From positions 1-14,132 of the forward strand of contig CAJLLX010000047.1 in assembly GCA_905207535.1 (NCBI GenBank): a stretch of DNA of 14,132 nt, written 5' to 3'. Of this stretch, positions 1 through 6,507 are shown piece after piece. The translations under genes and the position numbers were made by a program. Under the pieces are notes generated by a model, which saw only the letters and a program-made list of their open reading frames with translations, was not told where the DNA came from and ran no database searches. The first letter of the stretch is position 1; every line of letters starts with the position of its first letter. Origin of the DNA: an uncultured Muribaculaceae bacterium. Lineage in GTDB: Bacteria; Bacteroidota; Bacteroidia; Bacteroidales; Muribaculaceae.

Positions 1-1053
1 ATGGCGGCGCTCCCGGGGGTGGCGGTGATTGCCGAACCGCTCTCCAATGTCCGCGTCCGCGGGGTGATGGGGGAGTGCGACGCGCTCTTCTCGGCGCCTC
101 TCAGCGACGAGGAGGTGGAGAGGCTTAATCCCGATATTCTGATTGCTTTCGGAGGCGCTCCGGGGAGCGCCGCGCTCAAGCAATTTGTGCGCCGTTTGCA
201 TCCCGCCGAGGGATGGTATGTGGGGCGCACCGATGCCGCCATCGACACTTATCGTTCGCTCACGATGCGGGTGGAGATCGAGCCGCCGCTCTTTTTCCCG
301 CGCTTCATCGCCTCGATGCGCTATCTTGGCTCAAAGGCTGCGAAAGTGGAAGGCGGGGAGAGCTATGCCGACCTGTGGCGCCGGTTCGCTGCGATGCGGC
401 TACAGCCGCTTGGCAAGCTTGCCGACCGCCTGACGGCCGAGAGGTGCTGGTGTGCCCCCTTGGCCGTCAGAGAGATAATAGACGGGATGCGCGGACGCGC
501 CGCCGGTATCAATCTGCAACTCGGCAACGGCATGAGCGTGCGCTATGCGCAGGCTTTCGGGGCGGAGGCGTTCCACCGCGTCGACGGCAACCGCGGGGTG
601 AGCGGCATCGATGGCTCGGTGTCCACGGCTGTGGGCGCTTCGGCGGTCTCCTCGCTGCCCACGTTCCTGATAGTGGGGGATATGTCGATGCAGTACGACC
701 TCGGAGCGCTCGCCTCGACTCTGATTGGCGGCCGGCTCTCCATGGTGGTGCTCAACAATGGCGGCGGCGGGATATTCCACTTCGTGAAGACTACCCGCTC
801 GCTCCCCGAGCGCGATGACTATTTCACCGGCAATGTGCGGCTACCGATGCGCGAGATTGCCGGGGCCTACGGCTTCCGGTATATGCGTGCCGACAGTTTT
901 GATAGTCTTGCCGAGGGTGTGCGTGAGCTGTGCCGCCCGGAGCAGGCCGAGGGAGCTCCGCTGATACTGGAGGTGGTGACCGACGGAAGCGCCGATGCCG
1001 CGGTGTTTTTGCAACTCATCGGCTCTGAATCGTTTGCTGATACAAAATCTTAA
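1..1053 (+). CDS. menD: MenD, SEPHCHC synthase, C-terminal part (5' end outside window)
   Basis: MenD is a thiamine-diphosphate enzyme that adds the succinic semialdehyde unit from 2-oxoglutarate to isochorismate, giving SEPHCHC, the first committed step of menaquinone synthesis; it is cytoplasmic. The 350 residues seen match the last two thirds of a family usually near 550 residues, so the frame is open at the left edge and the apparent first Met is internal. Visible motifs are NRGVSGIDGSVSTAVG (about residues 197-212 of this fragment), the ThDP/Mg site beginning GDMSMQYDL (226-234) and ending NNGGGGIF (252-259), and a C-terminal domain running to the TAA. menB starts 19 nt downstream, so the two are probably co-transcribed. 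The conserved N-terminal catalytic glutamate cannot be checked here. Identity is clear from motifs and gene order. Confidence 0.95.
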   Translation: MAALPGVAVIAEPLSNVRVRGVMGECDALFSAPLSDEEVERLNPDILIAFGGAPGSAALKQFVRRLHPAEGWYVGRTDAAIDTYRSLTMRVEIEPPLFFPRFIASMRYLGSKAAKVEGGESYADLWRRFAAMRLQPLGKLADRLTAERCWCAPLAVREIIDGMRGRAAGINLQLGNGMSVRYAQAFGAEAFHRVDGNRGVSGIDGSVSTAVGASAVSSLPTFLIVGDMSMQYDLGALASTLIGGRLSMVVLNNGGGGIFHFVKTTRSLPERDDYFTGNVRLPMREIAGAYGFRYMRADSFDSLAEGVRELCRPEQAEGAPLILEVVTDGSADAAVFLQLIGSESFADTKS

Positions 1054-1072
1054 TAAAAATAGTTTACGATAT

Positions 1073-1894
1073 ATGCAAAGAGAATGGAAAAAGATAAAAG
1101 AATATGAAGATATTCTTTTTGAGCAGTATAAGGGGATAGCGAAAATCACCATCAATCGTCCGAAGGTGTACAACGCTTTCCGTCCGCGCACCAATTTCGA
1201 GATGCTCGATGCCATGAACTATTGCCGCAATACTCCCGAGATAGGTGTCATCATCCTCACGGGCGCCGGCGACAAGGCTTTCTGCTCGGGTGGCGACCAG
1301 CACTACAAGGGGCTGGGCGGTTACGTGGATGCCGACGGCACACCGCGCCTCAATGTGCTCGAACTGCACAAGGCTATCCGCTCTATCCCCAAACCGGTCA
1401 TCGCCATGGTCAACGGTTATGCCATCGGTGGCGGCAATGTGCTCAATGTGGTGTGCGACCTCTCGATAGCGTCGGAAAATGCACGTTTCGGCCAAACCGG
1501 TCCGAAGGTTGGCAGTTTTGATGCCGGTTTCGGCTCGTCGTACCTCGCCCGCTGCGTGGGACAGAAGAAGGCCCGCGAGATTTGGTATCTCTGCCGCCAG
1601 TACACCGCCAAGGAGGCGCTGGAGATGGGGATGATCAACGCTGTGGTGCCCTTCGATAGGCTCGAAGATGAGACGGTAGAATGGTGCGAGACCATCCTTA
1701 AACGCTCGCCGATGGCTATCCGCATGATCAAGCGAGCCCTCAATGCCGAGCTCGACGGTCAGGCCGGACTGATGGAGTTTGCCGGCGATGCCACTCTGCT
1801 CTACTACCTCATGCCCGAGGCTCAGGAGGGTAAAAATGCTTTCCTCGAGAAGCGCGACCCCGATTTCGACCAGTTCCCGAAGTTCCCCGGTTGA
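1073..1894 (+). CDS. menB: MenB, 1,4-dihydroxy-2-naphthoyl-CoA synthase
   Basis: MenB is a crotonase-fold enzyme that closes the second ring of o-succinylbenzoyl-CoA to give 1,4-dihydroxy-2-naphthoyl-CoA. I start it at the ATG at 1073 (273 residues, MQREWKKIKEY...), because the family begins with this REW..I.EYEDI stretch; the 26 extra codons back to 995 overlap menD and look unlike the family. Motifs are CSGGDQ (71-76), the oxyanion-hole GGGN (119-122), QTGPKVGSFD (141-150) with the conserved Asp150, and the conserved end KRDPDF. Gly143 in QTG is where bicarbonate-dependent (type I, E. coli-like) MenB enzymes carry Gly rather than Asp, so this one should use bicarbonate as catalytic base. 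Ala151 replaces the Gly usual after the Asp. menC begins 9 nt after the stop. Confidence 0.96.
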   Translation: MQREWKKIKEYEDILFEQYKGIAKITINRPKVYNAFRPRTNFEMLDAMNYCRNTPEIGVIILTGAGDKAFCSGGDQHYKGLGGYVDADGTPRLNVLELHKAIRSIPKPVIAMVNGYAIGGGNVLNVVCDLSIASENARFGQTGPKVGSFDAGFGSSYLARCVGQKKAREIWYLCRQYTAKEALEMGMINAVVPFDRLEDETVEWCETILKRSPMAIRMIKRALNAELDGQAGLMEFAGDATLLYYLMPEAQEGKNAFLEKRDPDFDQFPKFPG

Positions 1895-1903
1895 TCCTGA
1901 GAG

Positions 1904-2950
1904 ATGCTGAAAGCCGAATTTACACCTGTCGTGCTCCGGTTTAAGGAGACGGCGATCACCTCGCGCGACAGGATGCGCGAAAAACTCACCTATCTTGTGA
2001 AATTGACCGACACCGACCGCCCCGGGAGCATCGGGGTGGGTGAGTGTCCGCTGTTTCGCGGCCTGAGCGCCGAGGATACGCCCGATTTTGAGCGGCTGCT
2101 GCGCGAGGCGTGCGAGCACCCGGAGGAGCTCCCCGAGGTGTCGTCGATCCGCTTCGCTTTCGAGAGCGCACGGGCCGACCTGCTCTCCGGCGGCGCCCAA
2201 AAATGGGGCGACACTCCCTTTACACGCGGCGAGGAGCCGATAGTGATCAACGGACTGGTGTGGATGGGCGACAAAGCCACCATGGCGCGGCGCATCGGCG
2301 AGAAACTCGATGCCGGATTCCGCTGTGTGAAGTTGAAAATCGGCGGAATCGACTTTGACGACGAGGTGAGGCTGCTCGCTTCGATCCGCGAGCGGTTCGG
2401 AGCTGATCAGATTGAGCTGCGGCTCGATGCCAACGGCGCATTTTCGCCCGAAAACGCCATGGAGTGCCTGGAGCGGCTCGCGCGCTACGATATCCACTCC
2501 ATAGAGCAGCCGATCAAGGCCGGGCAGTGGGAGGCGATGGCCTCGGTTTGCGCCAGGTCGCCCATCCCGGTGGCTCTCGATGAGGAGCTGATCGGATTTT
2601 CGTCGGATGAGCGCAAGCGCACGCTGCTCGACGCCATCCGTCCGCAATACATCATCCTCAAACCGGCCCTGTGCGGCGGATTTCGGGAGGCCGACCGCTG
2701 GATTGACCTCGCCTGCGAGCGCGGCATCGGCTGGTGGGCCACATCGGCCCTGGAGTCGAATGTGGGGCTCGGCGCCATCGCCCGTTGGGTGTCGCAGCGC
2801 CGGCTGACAATGCCGCAGGGGCTCGGCACCGGCGCGTTGTATGTGCGCAATTTCCCCTCGGCGCTCCGCCTCGAGGCTGATCGGTTGTGGTGCGATCCCG
2901 ACGCCCATATTTCGTCAGCCGAGATCTGGAAGAAGGCTCGGGAGATCTGA
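1904..2950 (+). CDS. menC: MenC, o-succinylbenzoate synthase
   Basis: MenC belongs to the enolase superfamily (muconate-lactonizing subgroup) and dehydrates SHCHC to o-succinylbenzoate. The 348-residue frame shows the complete active-site set: the KxK pair in VKLKIGG (K143, K145), metal ligands D175 in LRLDANG, E201 in SIEQPI and D226 in ALDEEL, and the opposite lysine K253 in ILKPALCGG. The N-terminal capping part (residues 1-110) carries GVGECPLF. Length is in the usual range for Bacteroidetes members. The ATG at 1904 lies 9 nt after the menB stop, which fixes the start and indicates translational proximity in one operon. Some MenC-like enzymes also act as N-acylamino-acid racemases, but the men context makes the OSB synthase role nearly certain. 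Confidence 0.95.
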   Translation: MLKAEFTPVVLRFKETAITSRDRMREKLTYLVKLTDTDRPGSIGVGECPLFRGLSAEDTPDFERLLREACEHPEELPEVSSIRFAFESARADLLSGGAQKWGDTPFTRGEEPIVINGLVWMGDKATMARRIGEKLDAGFRCVKLKIGGIDFDDEVRLLASIRERFGADQIELRLDANGAFSPENAMECLERLARYDIHSIEQPIKAGQWEAMASVCARSPIPVALDEELIGFSSDERKRTLLDAIRPQYIILKPALCGGFREADRWIDLACERGIGWWATSALESNVGLGAIARWVSQRRLTMPQGLGTGALYVRNFPSALRLEADRLWCDPDAHISSAEIWKKAREI

Positions 2951-3029
2951 CCGCCGCACCGGATTTCAACGATGGTCCCGGCTTTGCGCCGGTGTTTCCG
3001 TCTGTTTTTGATTTTTTGCATGATTCCAA

Positions 3030-4001
3030 ATGGAGATTCTTACTGAAGAGTTTGCCGACTTTGCCCGGGAATGGGAAAATCCGCTCCCGTATATTTGCGC
3101 CCACACCTCTGGATCTACCGGCGCGCCGAAAGAGGTGCGGCTGCTAAAATCCGACATGCTCCGGTCGGCCGAGGCCACCTGCCGGTTCTTCCGCCTCGAC
3201 TCCGGATCGACACTTTTTTGCCCCCTCGCCGCCCGCTATATCGCCGGCAAAATGATGCTGGTTCGCTCGCGTGTCGCGGGATGCTCGCTCATCACTGTTG
3301 CCCCCTCAGCTCACCCTTTCGGGGGGTCTCGGAGACCCCTTCCGGGGGTGTTGGACCTGGTGTGCGTGGTGCCCGCGCAGGTGGAAAGCCTCCTGTCGGA
3401 GGGCACCGGAGGAGCCCGGCTGCGCAGCATCATTGTGGGTGGTGCGCCGCTGTCGGCCGAACTGGAGCGGCGTCTTGCCCAAGCGCCCTGGCAGAGCTAT
3501 GTAACGTATGGAATGACAGAGACTTGCAGCCATGTGGCGCTCCGCCGCGTGGGGGAGGATCTTTATCATGCACTGCCCGGCATCAGCTTTAGCACCGACG
3601 ACCGGGGATGCCTGATAATAGATGCTCCGGCGTTCAGCTACAAGCGATTGACGACCAACGATGTCGTTGAGCTTCAGGATGATAGCTCGTTTCGCTGGCT
3701 GGGTCGCGCCGATTACACCATCAATTCGGGAGGAGTAAAACTGCATCCCGAGCAACTTGAGCGCCTGATAGACAAGGAGTTGGCTGTGCCCTTCTTCTTC
3801 CGCGCCATGCCGCATCCCCGCTGGGGCGAGGCGGTGGAGGTGGTAGTGGAGAGAGGCGAGGCAACGCCCTCGGAAACAGAGCTTTACGACCTTTGCCGAC
3901 GCCTACTCCCCAAATATGCCGTCCCCTCGGCCATCACCTTCGTTGATTCACTCCCATATAACGCCAATGGCAAACTATGCCGCAAGCAGCCGCTGCGCTG
4001 A
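3030..4001 (+). CDS. menE: MenE-like o-succinylbenzoate--CoA ligase (short form)
   Basis: This is an adenylate-forming enzyme of the ANL superfamily. It activates o-succinylbenzoate with ATP and transfers it to CoA, feeding MenB. Motifs in order: phosphate-binding TSGSTGAPK (26-34), TYGMTET (159-165), the hinge region LGRADYTINSGG (224-235), and NANGK with catalytic Lys315. At 323 residues it is much shorter than typical MenE (about 450 or more); it lacks most of the usual N-terminal subdomain, as I recall is common for Bacteroidetes MenE. The start at 3030 is the only early ATG in frame; the ATG at 3020 is out of frame. A 79-nt gap separates it from menC. Codons 97-103 form a GC-rich hairpin (see 3320-3350). 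Last of the men genes in the run. Confidence 0.92.
   Translation: MEILTEEFADFAREWENPLPYICAHTSGSTGAPKEVRLLKSDMLRSAEATCRFFRLDSGSTLFCPLAARYIAGKMMLVRSRVAGCSLITVAPSAHPFGGSRRPLPGVLDLVCVVPAQVESLLSEGTGGARLRSIIVGGAPLSAELERRLAQAPWQSYVTYGMTETCSHVALRRVGEDLYHALPGISFSTDDRGCLIIDAPAFSYKRLTTNDVVELQDDSSFRWLGRADYTINSGGVKLHPEQLERLIDKELAVPFFFRAMPHPRWGEAVEVVVERGEATPSETELYDLCRRLLPKYAVPSAITFVDSLPYNANGKLCRKQPLR
3320..3350 (+). repeat. GC-rich hairpin inside menE
   Basis: A perfect 7-bp stem, GGGGTCT (3323-3329) and AGACCCC (3333-3339), has a 3-nt loop and is followed by a small CCCC/GGGG inverted repeat (3336-3347). It encodes a Gly/Arg/Pro-rich stretch (GGSRRPLPG, residues 98-106) where related MenE proteins, as I remember them, have a loop a few residues shorter. 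It could be a small in-frame insertion of a palindromic element or simply a GC-rich loop. Confidence 0.45.
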
Positions 4002-4013
4002 GCGCCGGAAATG

Positions 4014-4043
4014 TCTGTAAGAGAGTAGTTTGCCGTAAATTTG
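4014..4043 (+). promoter_or_regulatory. Candidate Bacteroidetes promoter for the EamA gene
   Basis: TAAATTTG at 4036-4043 matches the -7 consensus TAnnTTTG exactly. The -33 element would be the imperfect TCTG at 4014-4017, 18 nt upstream. The start codon is at 4060, leaving a short leader. It lies in the 58-nt gap after menE, so the transporter may be transcribed independently of, or in addition to, the men operon. Confidence 0.4.
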
Positions 4044-4059
4044 TAGATTGATTGCTTAA

Positions 4060-5010
4060 ATGAACCGCAGTTTTCAAGGTTATCTCATCGGTATCGTGGC
4101 AGCCGCCACCTATGGACTTAACCCCCTCTTTGCCTTGCACTTATATGCCGACGGGCTGAGCACCGGAGTGGTGCTTCTCTTCCGCTACCTGCTTGCTGTG
4201 CCCATCGTGGCGATAATGATCAAAGCTCGTGGCCGCAATTTTAGGGTGAATATCAAGCAGTTAGGCGCTCTGACCGGGCTGGGACTGCTGATGGGGTTTT
4301 CTTCGCTGGCCCTCTTCGAGAGCTACCACTGCATGGAGGCCTCCATTGCGTCTACTATGCTATTCGTGTATCCGCTGATGACCGCCGTGCTCATGGCAGT
4401 GATCTATCGCGAGCGAATGGGCTGGCTCACATGGGTTTGCATGTTCACAGCCCTTGCCGGTCTGGTGCTCCTCACCAAAGGCGATGCCTCTACAGTGTCG
4501 CTCAAAGGGGTAGCATGGGTCATGGCGTCGTCGCTCAGTTATGCGCTCTATCTGATTTGGGTGGGCCGTCCGAGCGTGGCAAAGCTTGGTACACTGAAGA
4601 TTACGTTTTATGCGCTCCTTTCGGGAATGATGATATTTGTAGTGCAAGTGGCAGTCGCCGACCCACTGCCGATGTTCCCCTCCTCAGTAGCCCAATGGGG
4701 TAATCTGCTTGGACTTGCCGTGCTCCCCACTGCCATCTCGCTGGCATGTACCAATGTGGCTATCAGACTGATAGGGTCAACGCCAACGGCCATCCTCGGC
4801 GTGTTCGAGCCGGTCACTGCCGTGGTAATCGGTGTATGTGTGTTCCATGAAGTGATCAGCCCGCGCCAGTTTGTGGGTCTAATGCTGGTGCTTCTGTCTG
4901 TAAGTCTGGTGATTGCGGGCAAGGATGTGGCTATGCGCCTCGTCGGCGCACGCCGCATGCTCCCTCCCCGCGGCATGCTCTCGCGCCGCCGTCGCTCTAA
5001 TCGAAAATGA
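4060..5010 (+). CDS. EamA/DMT-family inner-membrane transporter
   Basis: This is a 316-residue, highly hydrophobic protein with two EamA repeats, consistent with the ten-helix drug/metabolite transporter superfamily. The first repeat runs about residues 6-148, including FRYLLAVP and the conserved FVYPLMTAVL..IYRER..W segment. The second runs about 152-290, including SYALYLIWVGR and GSTPTAILGVFEPVTAVVIG...HE. A strongly basic tail (last about 20 residues, RRMLPPRG...RRRRSNRK) should be cytoplasmic. The substrate cannot be told from sequence; metabolite or amino-acid efflux is usual for the family. It sits 58 nt after menE but has its own candidate promoter. Its last 14 nt overlap the 3' end of the convergent gene 4997-5365, so no terminator can lie between them. 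Confidence 0.9.
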   Translation: MNRSFQGYLIGIVAAATYGLNPLFALHLYADGLSTGVVLLFRYLLAVPIVAIMIKARGRNFRVNIKQLGALTGLGLLMGFSSLALFESYHCMEASIASTMLFVYPLMTAVLMAVIYRERMGWLTWVCMFTALAGLVLLTKGDASTVSLKGVAWVMASSLSYALYLIWVGRPSVAKLGTLKITFYALLSGMMIFVVQVAVADPLPMFPSSVAQWGNLLGLAVLPTAISLACTNVAIRLIGSTPTAILGVFEPVTAVVIGVCVFHEVISPRQFVGLMLVLLSVSLVIAGKDVAMRLVGARRMLPPRGMLSRRRRSNRK

Positions 5011-5365
5011 GCTTACCCTTTGTGTATCCGTAGCTTGAGTCGACGATCAGCACTACCTCTTCCCAATAGGATACATATTCATTGCAATAACGGGTCTCCA
5101 CGCAGATATCGCTGTTTCTGACCCGGTAGAGATTGTCGGCAATCTTCTTAACCTCAACTACATACTTACCCTTATCGAGCCGTGTCGGCGAAAGCAGATA
5201 CTCCACTTTGCTCGCTTTGCGGCTATTGTCGGTGATGGCCAGGAGCTTTCCCGAGGGTTGCTCCATCGCATAATACTCTGATACCGAGTAGCTGCTCTCC
5301 GCTTTTGCCGCTCCGGCCGTCCCCAGCACCGCCACCATCATCAATATCTTGCTGATGTTTTTCAT
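4997..5365 (-). CDS. Small exported protein of unknown function
   Basis: The 122-residue protein has a clear signal peptide: MKNISK, a hydrophobic core (ILMMVAVLGTAG) and a likely cleavage after AKA (residue 22). The mature part of about 100 residues is predicted mostly beta and basic/acidic mixed, with two cysteines seven residues apart (DICVETRYC) that could form a disulfide in the periplasm. I do not recognise a family. The start is set at 5365 because the frame upstream of it runs through a good promoter element (5386-5393). It is transcribed toward and overlaps the end of the EamA gene. Soluble periplasmic is more likely than lipoprotein, because no lipobox cysteine follows the signal peptide. 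Confidence 0.75.
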   Translation of the reverse strand: MKNISKILMMVAVLGTAGAAKAESSYSVSEYYAMEQPSGKLLAITDNSRKASKVEYLLSPTRLDKGKYVVEVKKIADNLYRVRNSDICVETRYCNEYVSYWEEVVLIVDSSYGYTKGKLIFD

Positions 5366-5385
5366 ATTCCAATCATTACTTTTTG

Positions 5386-5419
5386 CAAATATAACTAACA
5401 ATCGCGGTTTATCATCAAA
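5386..5419 (-). promoter_or_regulatory. Candidate promoter for the small exported protein
   Basis: On the minus strand TATATTTG (5393-5386) matches the TAnnTTTG -7 consensus. A TTTG (5419-5416) lies 22 nt upstream, about two to three nt further than the usual -33 spacing. Transcription would begin near 5380, about 15 nt before the ATG at 5365, which supports that start. Confidence 0.5.
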
Positions 5420-5504
5420 AAATTTGCGTCAAAAGTTGAATTTTTAAGGGTGAAAGGTCGCCCGTGCAGCACGGCTTGAAGCATTTGTAGTCATATCTTC
5501 TATC

Positions 5505-5531
5505 TTACCCGGTTCGGCACGAATCGGGTAA
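5505..5531 (+). repeat. 12-bp inverted repeat, 3-nt loop
   Basis: TTACCCGGTTCG (5505-5516) pairs with CGAATCGGGTAA (5520-5531) around the loop GCA. Eleven pairs are Watson-Crick; the twelfth (G5512-T5524) is a G-U wobble if transcribed on the + strand and an A-C mismatch on the - strand. There is no strong T-tract on either side, so it is not a standard terminator. Confidence 0.6.
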
Positions 5532-5563
5532 TTTATTATGTCTGTATTTCAGTATCTTAGCTT

Positions 5564-5616
5564 TTCCTGATTTTGTATATTAGTTTTCAAAAGCTTTTTT
5601 TGCACAGAATCAGGAA
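5564..5616 (+). repeat. 13-bp inverted repeat, 27-nt loop
   Basis: TTCCTGATTTTGT (5564-5576) pairs with ACAGAATCAGGAA (5604-5616). Twelve pairs are Watson-Crick and one (T5573-G5607) is a wobble only in + strand RNA. The loop is AT-rich and includes AAAAGCTTTT. It lies 32 nt after the previous repeat. Confidence 0.55.
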
Positions 5617-5724
5617 TTTAGCGCGTTTTGAGGCTTTTTGCTCATTTCTGGTGACTTTTTTACGAAATCACTAACTCGACTATCCGTTATCGGAATTATG
5701 AGGGCCTGAGAACAGCAGAGGTAT

Positions 5725-6375
5725 TCAGAATCCGGGATATTGTGATATCCGGTCGAGCAGGGTGCGGATGGGAGTGACGATATCTACCTGTGCCGAGGGG
5801 ATGCCGTCGAGATAGATACTGCACGACGGGTATTCAAGCAAGCGGCCGAGCATCTCTTGTTTGGCGGCCAACATCGCAACTCTGACAGTGGCGGCATCCT
5901 CTGCGAGTTCGCCCTTCAGCCTGTGCATGCTCATCGCTTTTCCGAATCCGCGGCCCGTCGAAGTGATGATGTTGCGGCTCACAAAGGCGCGCCGGCGCGT
6001 GAGCGCCCTGATTTGCCGGGCATCTCTGACGGGATATCCGTTGATTGTATGCCGCACCTGCCTCAGCGAATCGCAGGCCGTGCGGCGGCAGGTAAGGGAT
6101 ACCATGCTTTCCGACACTTCTTCTTCGGAATCCCCTACCCGATACGTGACCCACTCCCTTGCCGTCAAACCGCAGCCCTCGTTTCTGACACCTGTAAACG
6201 TAAGAATGACCGCCTGAGTGAGAGACGACGCGCCTCTCCACCTCATCTTCTCAAGACCGGACATCAGCCTCTCGTCAGATATGGAATAGGGATTGAACAG
6301 CAGAAGGCTATCGCCGAGAATTAGCCCGAGCCTTTGCCGATAGCTCTCAACATCACGTATCTTCCTGATATACAT
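5725..6375 (-). CDS. Hypothetical protein, 216 residues, no recognised family
   Basis: The open frame has a plausible promoter (TAAATTTG at 6414-6407) about 35 nt ahead of its ATG, which supports both reality and start. The product has no signal peptide or membrane segment, so it is probably cytoplasmic. It is arginine-rich, with a basic patch (RALTRRRAFVSRN, near residues 123-135) and several short predicted helices; five cysteines are scattered with no metal-binding spacing. I see no known motif. It stands alone: 132 nt separate it from the upstream T9SS-type gene, and 359 nt of non-coding sequence follow it. It could be a lineage-specific orphan. Confidence 0.6.
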   Translation of the reverse strand: MYIRKIRDVESYRQRLGLILGDSLLLFNPYSISDERLMSGLEKMRWRGASSLTQAVILTFTGVRNEGCGLTAREWVTYRVGDSEEEVSESMVSLTCRRTACDSLRQVRHTINGYPVRDARQIRALTRRRAFVSRNIITSTGRGFGKAMSMHRLKGELAEDAATVRVAMLAAKQEMLGRLLEYPSCSIYLDGIPSAQVDIVTPIRTLLDRISQYPGF

Positions 6376-6406
6376 ATCAAATCAATTGAATGTGAGTATT
6401 CAACAG

Positions 6407-6439
6407 CAAATTTAGCGTGCCTCTACAATATCTCCCAAT
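6407..6439 (-). promoter_or_regulatory. Candidate promoter for the 216-residue hypothetical
   Basis: TAAATTTG on the minus strand (6414-6407) fits the -7 consensus. ATTG (6439-6436) lies 21 nt upstream as a weaker -33 element. The leader would be about 25 nt to the ATG at 6375. Confidence 0.5.
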
Positions 6440-6507
6440 AATAAATAATAATTGTATAAAATCAACCGGGTAGGGTCTGAGACAGACAGAGAGGTGGCAG
6501 GGAGGGG

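Larger units (their letters stand above)
5366..5724. other. Gene-free 359-nt region with inverted repeats
   Basis: AT-rich and without a convincing reading frame on either strand. Its right end is downstream of the unknown gene 5725-6375 and its left end holds the promoter of the small exported protein. Besides that promoter it contains a short hairpin (CCGTG 5462-5466 / CACGG 5470-5474), a 12-bp hairpin at 5505-5531, a 13-bp inverted repeat at 5564-5616 and a small TCCG/CGGA hairpin near 5684-5695. No insertion-sequence ends or tRNA were seen. Confidence 0.6.

Noticed and set aside
1064..2908. A 614-codon open frame on the minus strand opposite menB and menC
   Set aside because: It mirrors the codon structure of the two well-supported men genes in a GC-rich region, has low-complexity His/Arg-rich product and no family motif.
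3988..4006. Palindrome GCGCTGAGCGC at the menE stop as an operon terminator
   Set aside because: The loop would be one base and no T-tract follows.
5366..5401. A 12-codon N-terminal extension of the small exported protein gene
   Set aside because: The extension covers the -7 promoter element and would bury the signal peptide behind extra residues.
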